Source: Pseudomonadota bacterium (lineage in GTDB: Bacteria; Pseudomonadota; Gammaproteobacteria; QQUJ01). From it: a DNA stretch of 64,000 bases. A program made the position numbers and the translations under genes. The stretch lies in contig QQUJ01000017.1 in NCBI GenBank assembly GCA_008501635.1, forward strand, positions 186,001 to 250,000, written 5' to 3'. The notes under the pieces are model-generated. The model saw only the letters and a list, made by a program, of their open reading frames with translations, did no database searches and was not told the DNA's origin. Of this stretch, positions 54,016-62,633 are shown piece by piece (within the stretch, counting starts at the first letter, position 1; every line of letters begins with the position of its first letter).

Positions 54016-54903
54016 CTATCCGATGACCGGTGTACCATGGAGTCGTGCGTGCAAAACATCGACGATATTTCCCGCTAGGCATTCTCGATCATACCCTTGG
54101 CGCAATCCCTCAATCAGCACCGGTGCTGCCTCTTTTACTTCGGCATGAGGTCCCGTCAAGGCCACGAGCATTGTCTGTTCCACGTGCCCCACAGCGATTC
54201 GAACGCCTTCCTTATAATGGCGTCCGTGACCTCTTTGATACTGCACAACGTACGGCGTCGCGGCGTCAGGGGCCAGGGCCGTGATCGCCTCGACCATGCA
54301 GTCCTTGAGTTCGGCGCCGGTGCCGCCCGTGGAGACAACCAGACCGAATCCCCGGCCTATGGCGTCCGTCAAAGCACCGATAGCAACGTCGATGTCGTCG
54401 TCGACAACCGAGCCCGCTTTCGCCTCATAGCCATTGATAGTGAACAACTCCATCAAGAAGGGGGTATTGGTATCCATCACGTTTCCAGCCATGATCTCGC
54501 GACCGGTTGGAAGAATCATGACTTTCCTAGCGAGTTTCTCGCGTAATTGGCCACGGAAGTCGGACATCGCTCCCGGAAGAGTCTCTGCGCGTTCGGGAGA
54601 GAGATTGATTACTCCCAGAATGCCGTCCGAATGGATTTCCGTTTCCGTGCCCACGGAAAGACCCGGGATACACGATAGCGATTCAAGGAGAGCCCGTCTC
54701 TTACCCGCCAACCGGCCGATGTCGTCGGGGTCGCTCAGGAGATCGAGGGTCAGCTGATCCGAATGCGCATCGACAACCAGTACGTCTTCAGGCGACAGAG
54801 TGAGGCTATCGGCGACCGCAGCCGCGATCAGGTCGAGGTCTACATCCGTCAAGCTCAACCCGGTGATTCTGAGTTCGCGTTTGTTGAATAGATGCACGGT
54901 CAT
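54016..54903 (-). CDS. MoCF/CinA-type (COG1058-like) protein with N-terminal extension
   Basis: This 295-residue protein has the MoCF fold in its C-terminal half: EIMAGNVMDTNTPFLMELF near 136-154, GYEAKAGSVVDDDIDVAI and STGGTGAELKDCMVEAI near 192. These match MoaB/MogA and the COG1058 domain of CinA. That domain binds molybdopterin in some proteins and is an ADP-ribose pyrophosphatase in CinA. About 130 residues at the N-terminus (TVHLFNKRELRITGLSLTDV) were not recognised. The start at ATG 54903 has GGAGGG seven bases upstream. A nucleotide-processing role would suit the nearby LarE and NadC-like genes, but this is inference. Confidence 0.7.
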   Translation of the reverse strand: MTVHLFNKRELRITGLSLTDVDLDLIAAAVADSLTLSPEDVLVVDAHSDQLTLDLLSDPDDIGRLAGKRRALLESLSCIPGLSVGTETEIHSDGILGVINLSPERAETLPGAMSDFRGQLREKLARKVMILPTGREIMAGNVMDTNTPFLMELFTINGYEAKAGSVVDDDIDVAIGALTDAIGRGFGLVVSTGGTGAELKDCMVEAITALAPDAATPYVVQYQRGHGRHYKEGVRIAVGHVEQTMLVALTGPHAEVKEAAPVLIEGLRQGYDRECLAGNIVDVLHARLHGTPVIG

Positions 54904-54916
54904 GGCACGCCCTCCT

Positions 54917-55684
54917 TCAATACTCAACATGCGAGCGAAAATCCTTCACCGCTGCCTGTAGGGACTGGACGATCAGGGCCATGACGGAGACGGTGAAGTA
55001 GCGGACCCCGAGGCTCCGCAACGGGTTTATCTGTTCCAAATCTGTAACGTGGACACCGCATGCCTTGCCTGATGCAACTATCATAGGGATGAGCTTCTGG
55101 AGCAGACCAACCATTCGTTGATCGGCAGGCGTTGGGAAGCCATAGTCCAATGACAAATCGCTCGTTCCCAAAAAAACCGCATCAACACCTTCAACGGTCA
55201 GGATATGGGTCAATTGATCAACTCCTCGACGGCTTTCCACTTGGATGGCAACCACGGTTTCCGCCTGCGCCTCGCTCATCACATCGGAGCGCTGCCTAAA
55301 GCCATATCCGGCGGTCGAAGTGGTTGAGCCGAATCCACGGCGCCCTCTAGGCGGAAATTGGCTGGCGATTACGATTGCATCCGCCTCGGCTGCAGTCACA
55401 ACTGATGGAACCTGGATTCCGGTAGCGCCAGAGTCGAGGGCGGCTTGAATTCCAGTCGGGTCGGCATCGGCTGTGCGTACTATCGCTGGAGTCCCGCGAA
55501 ATCGTGCCGAACGCAGGCACTCCTCCATTTCAAGGCGGGAGAAAACCCCGTGCTCCCCATCAAAAATGATGAAATCGAAACCTGCCCGTGCAGCCATTTC
55601 CGCCAATGGCGGTGATGCCATCCCGATAAACGCGCCCAGCAGCGGCGTGCCCGAGGAGGCGGCTAGCGCCTTCTTAAAGGTCAT
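54917..55684 (-). CDS. HpcH/HpaI-family class II aldolase or lyase
   Basis: The 255-residue protein matches the HpcH/HpaI family. It has GFDFIIFDGEHGVFSRLEME near 35-54, a metal-binding Glu in AIQVESRRGVDQLTHIL near 143, and FLGTSDLSLDYGFP near 167-180. These enzymes use a divalent metal to cleave 4-hydroxy-2-oxo acids into pyruvate or oxaloacetate-type products. Its start overlaps the end of the cupin gene by 11 bases, so both are in one transcript. It is a likely catabolic enzyme for the substrate of this locus. Confidence 0.87.
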   Translation of the reverse strand: MTFKKALAASSGTPLLGAFIGMASPPLAEMAARAGFDFIIFDGEHGVFSRLEMEECLRSARFRGTPAIVRTADADPTGIQAALDSGATGIQVPSVVTAAEADAIVIASQFPPRGRRGFGSTTSTAGYGFRQRSDVMSEAQAETVVAIQVESRRGVDQLTHILTVEGVDAVFLGTSDLSLDYGFPTPADQRMVGLLQKLIPMIVASGKACGVHVTDLEQINPLRSLGVRYFTVSVMALIVQSLQAAVKDFRSHVEY

Positions 55685-56024
55685 CGCCCGTCGACACCAA
55701 ATAGTCTTCACGGATTGGGCTGAAGACGTCCAGGTTCAGGATCGGCGTGTCTCCGAGAGGGCGCAGTCCGTGCTTAACGTTGGAGGGGACGAGTACGACA
55801 TCGCCTTTGCTCATACGAATTGTCTCATCACCCAGATAGAATTCGCACTCGCCTAACAAAATATAGGTAATTTGCTCGTGGGGATGGCTGTGAATGGCCG
55901 GGCATGCGGATGCCTGTATTTCGTTCATCACCACCGTACTGTTTTTTCCCGAGAACACCCGCCGATCGACACCCTCACGAGCGATGATCCGTCGAATGCT
56001 GTCAAAATTCGCCACCTTAGCCAT
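55674..56024 (-). CDS. Single-domain cupin
   Basis: This 116-residue protein has the cupin signature HSHPHEQITYILLGECEFYLG near residues 45-65 (two His and one Glu as metal ligands) and GDVVLVPSNVKHGLRP near 74 with a further His. It is a compact metal-binding barrel that may be an isomerase, dioxygenase or sensor. Start ATG 56024 has GGAG five bases upstream. It is the first gene of the minus-strand arm and faces the GntR gene across the divergent promoter. Confidence 0.86.
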   Translation of the reverse strand: MAKVANFDSIRRIIAREGVDRRVFSGKNSTVVMNEIQASACPAIHSHPHEQITYILLGECEFYLGDETIRMSKGDVVLVPSNVKHGLRPLGDTPILNLDVFSPIREDYLVSTGDDL

Positions 56025-56137
56025 ACGATCTCCATTGTTGGCCCCAGTTGCCGCAACGAACGGAATCAATTGGGGAAGGACTGTGTGGTCTGGTGCTTAC
56101 CGCAGCCGTACCAGTATCAATCTGCCATAAAATACAT

Positions 56138-56149
56138 ATCATATATTAT
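56138..56149. promoter_or_regulatory. Candidate GntR operator, cupin-side copy
   Basis: ATCATATATTAT differs at one position from the perfect palindrome at 56168-56179. It lies exactly 30 bases (about three helical turns) away, start to start. It overlaps a possible minus-strand promoter, TTTACA (56162-56157) with TATGTA (56138-56133) at 18-base spacing. Confidence 0.5.
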
Positions 56150-56150
56150 A

Positions 56151-56179
56151 TTGACGTGTAAACCTACATCATATATGAT
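56151..56179 (+). promoter_or_regulatory. Sigma-70-type promoter for the gntR arm with overlapping operator
   Basis: TTGACG (56151-56156) and TATGAT (56174-56179) are separated by 17 bases, an almost ideal sigma-70 promoter. The perfect palindrome ATCATATATGAT at 56168-56179 covers the -10 box, so a bound repressor would block it. The likely start TTG 56213 is 34 bases further on. The proposed regulator is the GntR protein encoded at once downstream. Confidence 0.6.
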
Positions 56180-56212
56180 CCCTTGCGCCTATGCGGAGAG
56201 GGGGATCGGATC

Positions 56213-56926
56213 TTGGTTGAGCAAATCATACGTTTCGACACCAAGTCGCGTATCGCCTATGGGGCGATAAAGACCGCCATTGCAGAAGGGCGCTATCTGC
56301 CGGGAGAGAAGATCGGCATCTCGCAGATTGCCAGAGAGTTGAGCACAAGTGATATTCCGGTCCGCGAGGCTATGCAGCGTCTGGAGGCTGAGGGATTGCT
56401 GGAATACACGCCCCACGTCGGTTTCCGGGTGACATCCCCCGATTTCGGCCATTACATCCACTTGTTCGAAGTGCGCCAACTGCTCGAAGGGGAGGCGGCA
56501 AAGCGTGCCGCTACGCGAATTTCAGCGAATTCCCTCGCGGAATTGAAGAGGCTGGATTCTGAAATGGCTACCGCGATGCGTGAGGGGGGTATGCAATCCT
56601 TCTCGCAGTTAAACCGCCAATTCCATACTGTGCTTTTCGAAGCGAGTGAAAATCCGGTTTTGATACGGGAGATCGAACACGTGGGGTCGATCTATCCCCG
56701 CACTAATGCCATTTTCGTGATGTTCCCTCAACGAGCCCAGTCGACCATGCGTGAGCACGCGTTGATCATCCAATGCTTGGAGAGTCGAGATCCCGCCGCA
56801 ACCAATCACGCCTATCTCGCCCACATGGCCGCCGGATACGAAATGCTGCTCAGGTATCGAGGGGAAATGTCAGGCGAAGTTGGCGCGCAGAACTTAGCTA
56901 TCAACGGTATCTCAGGAGGTAAGTGA
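56213..56926 (+). CDS. GntR-family regulator with FCD domain
   Basis: This protein of about 237 residues has an N-terminal winged helix (AYGAIKTAIAEGRYLPGEKI, then ISQIARELSTSDIPVREAMQ) and a C-terminal FCD ligand domain with His-rich metal sites (LNRQFHTVLFEASENP near 140 and STMREHALIIQCLESRD near 178). FCD regulators bind organic acids. The start is uncertain: TTG 56213 follows a GAGAGGGGG tract, whereas the frame opens at TTG 56183. It lies at the centre of the divergent locus and probably represses both arms. Confidence 0.86.
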   Translation: MVEQIIRFDTKSRIAYGAIKTAIAEGRYLPGEKIGISQIARELSTSDIPVREAMQRLEAEGLLEYTPHVGFRVTSPDFGHYIHLFEVRQLLEGEAAKRAATRISANSLAELKRLDSEMATAMREGGMQSFSQLNRQFHTVLFEASENPVLIREIEHVGSIYPRTNAIFVMFPQRAQSTMREHALIIQCLESRDPAATNHAYLAHMAAGYEMLLRYRGEMSGEVGAQNLAINGISGGK

Positions 56927-56928
56927 TT

Positions 56929-57534
56929 ATGCCATCGGTAAACCGCGTGGCGGTAATCGACGATAAGCTCTGTACGAGATGTCCGGTATGCATCAGGGAC
57001 TGCCCAACCGAAGCCATCTGGCGAGAAATAATCGACAAAAAGCACTTCATTCGCATCGATAACGATAAATGCCTGGATTGTACAATCTGTTTCACGCGTT
57101 GCCCGGAACATGCCATCGGCATGGAGCCCCGAAGCGAACCTCTGTCATTTGGGATCGACTGGACCAAGGCTGACTCGGCTGAAGTTAAACGAATTTGCTT
57201 GGCCGCTCACATGCACGAGGAGCAAGTGATTTGCTTCTGCCGGCAGACACAGGCTCGCGAAGTGGCGGCCGCAATACTTCTCGGGCACACCACACCTGAA
57301 AGCCTGTCTCTCGCCACAGGTATCCGCACGGGCTGCGGCGTACTGTGCGTGACGGCGGTACTCAGGTTGCTGAAAGCCGCCGGAATCGAAGTCGGCAAGG
57401 CGCCTGGATGGCAGTGGTATGGGTCGTATATCACCATCTGGGATATCCCGCCTGAGGTGCGACAGAAGTATCCCGAGTATTTCGTCGAGGATGATTATCA
57501 GCTTGCTCTGCAACTCTATCCAAATGAGGTCTGA
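56929..57534 (+). CDS. Ferredoxin with 2x[4Fe-4S] and BFD-like [2Fe-2S] domains
   Basis: The 201-residue protein has two 4Fe-4S motifs (CTRCPVCIRDCP near 16 and CLDCTICFTRCP near 48). A second region (about 97-150) has ICFCRQTQAREVAAAILLGH and GIRTGCGVLC, the CxC and Cys-rich ends of a bacterioferritin-associated-ferredoxin-like domain. The combined domains suggest an electron-transfer partner. It follows the GntR gene with a 2-base gap and AGGAGG at 56914-56919. Electron delivery to a neighbouring enzyme is inferred. Confidence 0.85.
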   Translation: MPSVNRVAVIDDKLCTRCPVCIRDCPTEAIWREIIDKKHFIRIDNDKCLDCTICFTRCPEHAIGMEPRSEPLSFGIDWTKADSAEVKRICLAAHMHEEQVICFCRQTQAREVAAAILLGHTTPESLSLATGIRTGCGVLCVTAVLRLLKAAGIEVGKAPGWQWYGSYITIWDIPPEVRQKYPEYFVEDDYQLALQLYPNEV

Positions 57535-57536
57535 CG

Positions 57537-58961
57537 ATGTCTTTGTCCACGTTGCAACCCGTCGAACCGAGAGCGTCGTACTACAACATCTCTCCGAGCG
57601 ATCTCAAGATGCGGGCCGTGGATCTGCCCGGACTGATTTCGATACGTACAAAAGACCTGTTCCCGATCCCTGAAACCCCTGTCACTGCCGCATCGCCGGA
57701 GGCGATGTGCGACATCATCCGGACCAAGACCATCCAGACGCTCGAAAAGGTGAATCTCGAGCGTGTCCGACCCAACGATTCGGTCAATATCCTGACCTCC
57801 CACCATGGGTACTCTATATATGGCGGTCATGCCTATGTGGAGATGATCCGCACCCTTCGTGACGAAATTGAACGCCGCACTGGCGCCAAGGATATTCGGT
57901 TGCGTGCCGGGGTCGGGCTACGTTTTCGGGAGACCGAGGAATATATCGAGAAGTTTGGATTGAAAGAGTACTTCCATGGTAAGGCCGAAGGAATCGCTCC
58001 TGTCGACCGAGGCGTACCCATCGAAACAGAGATCGGAAGACTCTATGGTATAGCCAAGGCTTACGATGCCCGCTGGATCGTTCACGCGCACAACAACGAC
58101 GTAAGGGAACTGCATTATCATCGCCAACTCGGGCGCCTGTTCAAGCCCTTTGCCATGTCCTATGCGACTATTGAGACCCGCTCGTCCTATCATCAGAGCA
58201 CCGGTCCGCGCATGGCCAATCTATTGCCCCGGCTCATTTGGGAATCAGAACATGTACAAAAGCGCTACCTTTGCGGCTGCATGTTGCAGGTAGGACCGGA
58301 AGGGATCATGGGTGTTGACGCCAACGAAGATCTCGTGGCGCAGGACAAAGAGTTCTGCAAACTGAACCTGCGTTGGTATGGCAAGCTGCTCACTTTATTG
58401 GGAGCGATCGACAAAGCCATCATCATCCTCGACTATCCGGGTCCGATCCCATATACGACTGCGGGAGGGATTCTTTTCGGGAATTTTTTGAATGCCAATG
58501 TCGATGAATTCGATCTCAGGCAAGTAACGCCATTTACTCGCTACACAGATATGCTGTACCCGGATGTGAAGCCTTTGGTCACCAACGTGCTAACTCCTCC
58601 GAACCCGGCCATTAAAGCGGTGGTGTTGAACTATTGTTCGAAGGGCTATCCAGGAACCTTCTTTCCCAAACAAATGCCGGTTCTGGTCGTTGGGGCGCAA
58701 GCGAAGCTATTGGAGGTAGACGAGCAAAATAGCGAGTTCATGAAGTACGCCGTTGAAGTGGACAGTCTACCCAAGGCGGTGAACTTCAGCCGTAACTTCG
58801 CCAAGACCGACAACATATTGGTCTTCGACGGCGCCGTTGGCGGGTTCAACGTCAGCGAACCTTTAGCGGAACAGATGTATCGACTCGCGCCAGAAATCTC
58901 ATCCACTGTAGATGATGTGCTGATGCCTATGTGGCTCAAGCAGCGCGGCATCGTTCATTAA
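57537..58961 (+). CDS. LarA-like (lactate racemase-family) protein, putative nickel-pincer enzyme
   Basis: This 474-residue protein was not recognised with confidence as a whole, but its middle fits the LarA (Lar_N/DUF2088) layout. The N-terminal part has SVNILTSHHGYSIYGGH near 82-98 and AGVGLRFRETEEYIEKFGL near 124-142, which resemble the LarA stretches around Arg75 and His108. In LarA of Lactobacillus plantarum His174, Lys184 and His200 hold or contact the nickel-pincer cofactor. Here H193, K203 and H219 have exactly the same spacing (10 and 16 residues). The equivalent of His108 appears to be Leu128. A larE gene lies in the same operon. The substrate is unknown; lost His108 suggests a reaction other than simple racemisation. 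Confidence 0.55.
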   Translation: MSLSTLQPVEPRASYYNISPSDLKMRAVDLPGLISIRTKDLFPIPETPVTAASPEAMCDIIRTKTIQTLEKVNLERVRPNDSVNILTSHHGYSIYGGHAYVEMIRTLRDEIERRTGAKDIRLRAGVGLRFRETEEYIEKFGLKEYFHGKAEGIAPVDRGVPIETEIGRLYGIAKAYDARWIVHAHNNDVRELHYHRQLGRLFKPFAMSYATIETRSSYHQSTGPRMANLLPRLIWESEHVQKRYLCGCMLQVGPEGIMGVDANEDLVAQDKEFCKLNLRWYGKLLTLLGAIDKAIIILDYPGPIPYTTAGGILFGNFLNANVDEFDLRQVTPFTRYTDMLYPDVKPLVTNVLTPPNPAIKAVVLNYCSKGYPGTFFPKQMPVLVVGAQAKLLEVDEQNSEFMKYAVEVDSLPKAVNFSRNFAKTDNILVFDGAVGGFNVSEPLAEQMYRLAPEISSTVDDVLMPMWLKQRGIVH

Positions 58962-59101
58962 ATCTAAGTACGTTTTGTAAGCGCAACAACAACAATAGGG
59001 GTGGTAATGGGGGCGAGGTGCTAGGTTTCGACGGCTCCTGGCCCCACTCGTTCCATGACTCTACCGACATGAGATCACAACGTCTAAAAGGAGACGCGCA
59101 A

Positions 59102-60091
59102 ATGAAGAAAACAGAAGCGAAGGGGATTCTGAAAAAAGGTTCGATGTCTCTTGCGGTCTTTGGGTTGGCCCTCTTGGGCGCCGTGCCCGGTTCCTGGGCA
59201 GCCGACCAAAAAGTGCTTTCGATAGCGACCGGTGGTAGCGGCGGCACCTACTTCGCCATCGGCAGCGGTATGGCGACCTTGGTTTCCAAGTACATGCCTG
59301 ATTACAAGCTGGTTGTGCAGTCGACTGCGGCGAGCATTGAGAACATCCACTTGGTTGCCAACAAGAAGGTGGATTTCGCCATCGTTATGCCCGATTCTGC
59401 CTATTTTGCTACCATCGGCGGGCGGGAATTCAGTGGTAAGGCGAAGTACGACAATCTGCGGGCAGTGACGGCTGGTCATGCCTCCCTCCTGCAGGCGGCC
59501 TCCTTGAAATCCTCGGGGATCAAGAACTTTACCGATTTAAGAGGTAAAAAGGTCGCTCTGGGCGCCCCGGGAAGTCCGTCAAAATTCCTGACTATGGCTG
59601 CGCTCGAAGCCTACGACTTGAAATCTGACGACTATCAAGCCGCTTTTCTCACCTACGCCGAGATGGTGGAGGGATTGAAAGACGGTAACATCGATGCGTC
59701 AGCGGTTTTCGCTGGTATTCCGACTTCGTCCATGCTTGACTTGGCCACCACAACGAAAATCAATTTCTTGCCGGTGGAGGAGAGCAAGTTCGCCTTCCTC
59801 AAGAAAAACTATCCCTACTATTCTAAGGCGGTTATCGCAGCCAACACCTATACCGGGCAGGATGCGCCAGTAACAACTCTCGCCGCGCCGGCAATCCTGA
59901 TCACCAATAGCGACGTGCCGGAAGAGGTCGTGCACCAGTTCATCAGGACGATCTTGGAGCATACCGATGAACTGGCCGCCATTCACCCCGCTGGCGCCAA
60001 ATGGAACCTGCAAACGGCCACTGATGGCATCGCCATCCCGTTCCACCCGGGGGCGAAGAAATACCTGCAGGAAAAGAACAAGTTGAACTGA
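59102..60091 (+). CDS. TAXI-family TRAP transporter substrate-binding protein
   Basis: The 329-residue protein has a signal peptide (ending near GSWAADQ, residue 33) and the TAXI family start KVLSIATGGSGGTYFAIGSG near 39-58, with ALGAPGSPSKFLTMAALEAYD near 155. TAXI proteins bind organic acids such as glutamate or C4-dicarboxylates in the periplasm. ATG 59102 follows AAAGGAG at 59087-59093. The DUF1850 and permease genes that follow complete a TAXI TRAP system. The ligand is unknown. Confidence 0.92.
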   Translation: MKKTEAKGILKKGSMSLAVFGLALLGAVPGSWAADQKVLSIATGGSGGTYFAIGSGMATLVSKYMPDYKLVVQSTAASIENIHLVANKKVDFAIVMPDSAYFATIGGREFSGKAKYDNLRAVTAGHASLLQAASLKSSGIKNFTDLRGKKVALGAPGSPSKFLTMAALEAYDLKSDDYQAAFLTYAEMVEGLKDGNIDASAVFAGIPTSSMLDLATTTKINFLPVEESKFAFLKKNYPYYSKAVIAANTYTGQDAPVTTLAAPAILITNSDVPEEVVHQFIRTILEHTDELAAIHPAGAKWNLQTATDGIAIPFHPGAKKYLQEKNKLN

Positions 60092-60170
60092 AGCGTGGCC
60101 ACAGGGGAGGTGCCGATAGAAAACGGACCTCCCCTCCGTACCGCTAGTGACGACGATTGCAACCATTTCG

Positions 60171-60695
60171 ATGAAGAAAGCGCGAACTGTTGCAATCTGG
60201 GCGACGCTGGGCTTGGCGCTGGTCTTGATGGGGGGATACCTGCTTCTCCCCGTAACGAGGGTACAGTTGAACCTTTCCTCCATGGCTGGCAACCGAGAAC
60301 ACTCTGTGATCCTTTCCGTTGCTCCTGGAGGGAGGATAGGCATCGGTTTTGAGCATTCGTTGTACAAGGTTGAACAAGTCGAGACCTATTTCGTGCAAAA
60401 GAGCGGATTACTGCTGAAATCGGTTTATTTCGGCTCATTTGACGCCCTCAACTACTACGACCCGATTGGGGAGCTACCGCGGAAGTCCAAAGGAACCGGC
60501 TATGAGGTGGTATTCAGGCGTTCCGTACCGGGAGAAATCAAGTTTTCCATTGCTCGAAGCACCCCGATCTGGCTGGTTGTTGGGGATGATCCTCCGCTGT
60601 TCCTGACAGATATCCCTAAAGACTTCACGCAATTTTCTCTTCAAACAATTCGGAGGCCGAGGATCCAGATCCTGTTGGGGAAACTACGCTCATGA
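60171..60695 (+). CDS. DUF1850-domain protein of a TAXI TRAP system
   Basis: This 174-residue protein has an N-terminal membrane helix (about 7-26) and an extracytoplasmic DUF1850 domain with GIGFEHSLYKVEQVETYFV near 62. The family is found almost only between TAXI binding-protein and permease genes. Its role is unsettled. The stop overlaps the permease start by four bases. ATG 60171 is chosen, but GTG 60147 is also in frame and neither has a good ribosome binding site. Confidence 0.83.
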   Translation: MKKARTVAIWATLGLALVLMGGYLLLPVTRVQLNLSSMAGNREHSVILSVAPGGRIGIGFEHSLYKVEQVETYFVQKSGLLLKSVYFGSFDALNYYDPIGELPRKSKGTGYEVVFRRSVPGEIKFSIARSTPIWLVVGDDPPLFLTDIPKDFTQFSLQTIRRPRIQILLGKLRS

Positions 60696-62617
60696 CCTCG
60701 TTCAATAGTTTTTTTCAATCAGCCACAGCACACATCACGAAGCTGGTCTGCATCCTGTTCGGTCTTTTTCATCTCTATACCGCAGGCTGGGGAACGCTTG
60801 GTGCCATGGATCAGAGGGTGATCCACATCACCTTCATCCTAGTTCTAGTCTTTCTCAACAAGCCAGTCCACGCGGGCGTCAACGGCGCCTGGCGGCTCTT
60901 GGACGTGATATTGACCCTGGTAGCGCTGGCGGTTGGCGGTTACCTGTACCTTAATTCGGAGGAGATTGCCTTTCGTCTGGGAATCGCCAATATGATTGAC
61001 TTGGCCGCTGGCGCTGCCCTTATCCTCCTACTAATGGAAGCGACCCGCCGGGTCATAGGGTGGCCCCTCCCCTTCATCGCCGGTACAGCCATTCTCTATG
61101 GCTTCTTCGGCGACAAGCTCCCGGGTATCCTAGCCCACGGTGGATTTGAGGTGGACCGCCTTATCAGTCATCTATCGTTGACCACCGAGGGAATATTCAC
61201 GGTGCCGCTCAGCGTTTCTGCAACGGTGGTCGTCATCTTCATCATCTTTGCCACTTTTCTCAACGCCACGGGAGCTGGACAGTATTTCATTGATCTGGTG
61301 ATGAGCTACTTCGGCCGTAGTAGGGGGGCGCCGGCCAAGGCGGCGGTGGTGGGCAGCGCCATGATGGGAACTCTCAGCGGCAGCGTCATCGCCAACGTGA
61401 TGGGAACCGGCTCCTTCACGATCCCGCTGATGAAACGCTCGGGGTACCGACCGGTGGTTGCCGGGGCGGTGGAAGCCTGCACGTCCACTGGCGGACAGAT
61501 AATGCCCCCGATCATGGGGGCGGCCGCTTTCATAATCGCTGAGTTTCTGCGAGTTCCGTACTTGGAGGTGATCAAGGCTGCTGTCATACCGGCTATTCTT
61601 TTCTACGTGGCGCTTTTCATTTACGTGCACTTGGAGGCGGCACGGGGTGGCTTGAAGGCGTTGCCCGATGAAGAGATCCGCGAGTATCGGAAGCGCAGGC
61701 AGGGCAAGTATTATCAGCTCATCCCCCTCGTCGCTCTGGTGGTGATGATGGCCTCTCTCGGCTGGTCACCAACCCGTTCAGCTTTCTTCGCTATTCTTAT
61801 CACCCTCGCTATTGGCTTCATTCAGAAGGAAGGGCGACTCACCTTCACTAAGCTGATCGACATGTTCCGGCAGGCGGGGATGACGATGCTGGAGGTAGCC
61901 ACTGCGTGTGCTACTGCCGGAATCATCATTGGTATCCTCTCCCTCACCGGACTCGGGCTGCAGCTGTCGAGCATTCTTACCGGGATAGCCGGGGGAAATT
62001 TAATGATCTTGCTCGTTCTCACGATGTTCGTTTCCCTTATTCTCGGAATGGGTCTGACTACCACTGCCTGTTACGTTATTCTCGCTGTGCTGGTTGCCCC
62101 GGCCATAATCAAAATGGGGATCGATCCAATGGCTGCGCACTTGTTCGTCTTCTACTACGGTATGTACTCCTTCATTACTCCACCCGTCTCGCTCGGCGCC
62201 TTCGCCGCCGCTGGGATCTCCGGCTCGTCGCCGATGGCGACTGGCTACATGGCGTGGAAGATCGCCCTCCCAGGCTTTATCCTTCCTTTCATGTTCACTT
62301 CATTCCCGGCGATGTTGATGAAGGGATCCTGGCCGGAGATTCTCTACGTCACCACTACCGGCCTGGCGGGCGTGTTCTTCATCTCGGCGGCGACCGTCGG
62401 CTATTTCCGACGGGATCTCAACAGGTTGGTGCGGGGCATGATGATCGTTGCTGGAGTCCTGCTCGTTCACGGCGGAATGCTGACCGACGTGATCGGTATC
62501 GTCCTCGGTGGAGCCACGGTTCTCAGCTGTTACCTCCGCTCCCCCCACCCCAGCGAGGCCCACGCAATCGACGGTATAGTTCCAGCCGATGCACCTCAAT
62601 CTCGTAACGACGTCTAG
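60692..62617 (+). CDS. Fused (4TM/12TM) TRAP transporter permease
   Basis: This 641-residue protein combines the small and large TRAP membrane subunits, as is usual for TAXI-type systems. About 16 or more helices are visible. The DctM-like part shows VGSAMMGTLSGSVIANVMGT near 217-236, GQIMPPIMGAAAFIIAEFL near 268, and FVSLILGMGLTTTACYVIL near 445. Transport is driven by a Na+ or H+ gradient. It starts at ATG 60692, overlapping the DUF1850 stop. Confidence 0.94.
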   Translation: MTSFNSFFQSATAHITKLVCILFGLFHLYTAGWGTLGAMDQRVIHITFILVLVFLNKPVHAGVNGAWRLLDVILTLVALAVGGYLYLNSEEIAFRLGIANMIDLAAGAALILLLMEATRRVIGWPLPFIAGTAILYGFFGDKLPGILAHGGFEVDRLISHLSLTTEGIFTVPLSVSATVVVIFIIFATFLNATGAGQYFIDLVMSYFGRSRGAPAKAAVVGSAMMGTLSGSVIANVMGTGSFTIPLMKRSGYRPVVAGAVEACTSTGGQIMPPIMGAAAFIIAEFLRVPYLEVIKAAVIPAILFYVALFIYVHLEAARGGLKALPDEEIREYRKRRQGKYYQLIPLVALVVMMASLGWSPTRSAFFAILITLAIGFIQKEGRLTFTKLIDMFRQAGMTMLEVATACATAGIIIGILSLTGLGLQLSSILTGIAGGNLMILLVLTMFVSLILGMGLTTTACYVILAVLVAPAIIKMGIDPMAAHLFVFYYGMYSFITPPVSLGAFAAAGISGSSPMATGYMAWKIALPGFILPFMFTSFPAMLMKGSWPEILYVTTTGLAGVFFISAATVGYFRRDLNRLVRGMMIVAGVLLVHGGMLTDVIGIVLGGATVLSCYLRSPHPSEAHAIDGIVPADAPQSRNDV

Positions 62618-62633
62618 AACGGGGTACAGGGGG

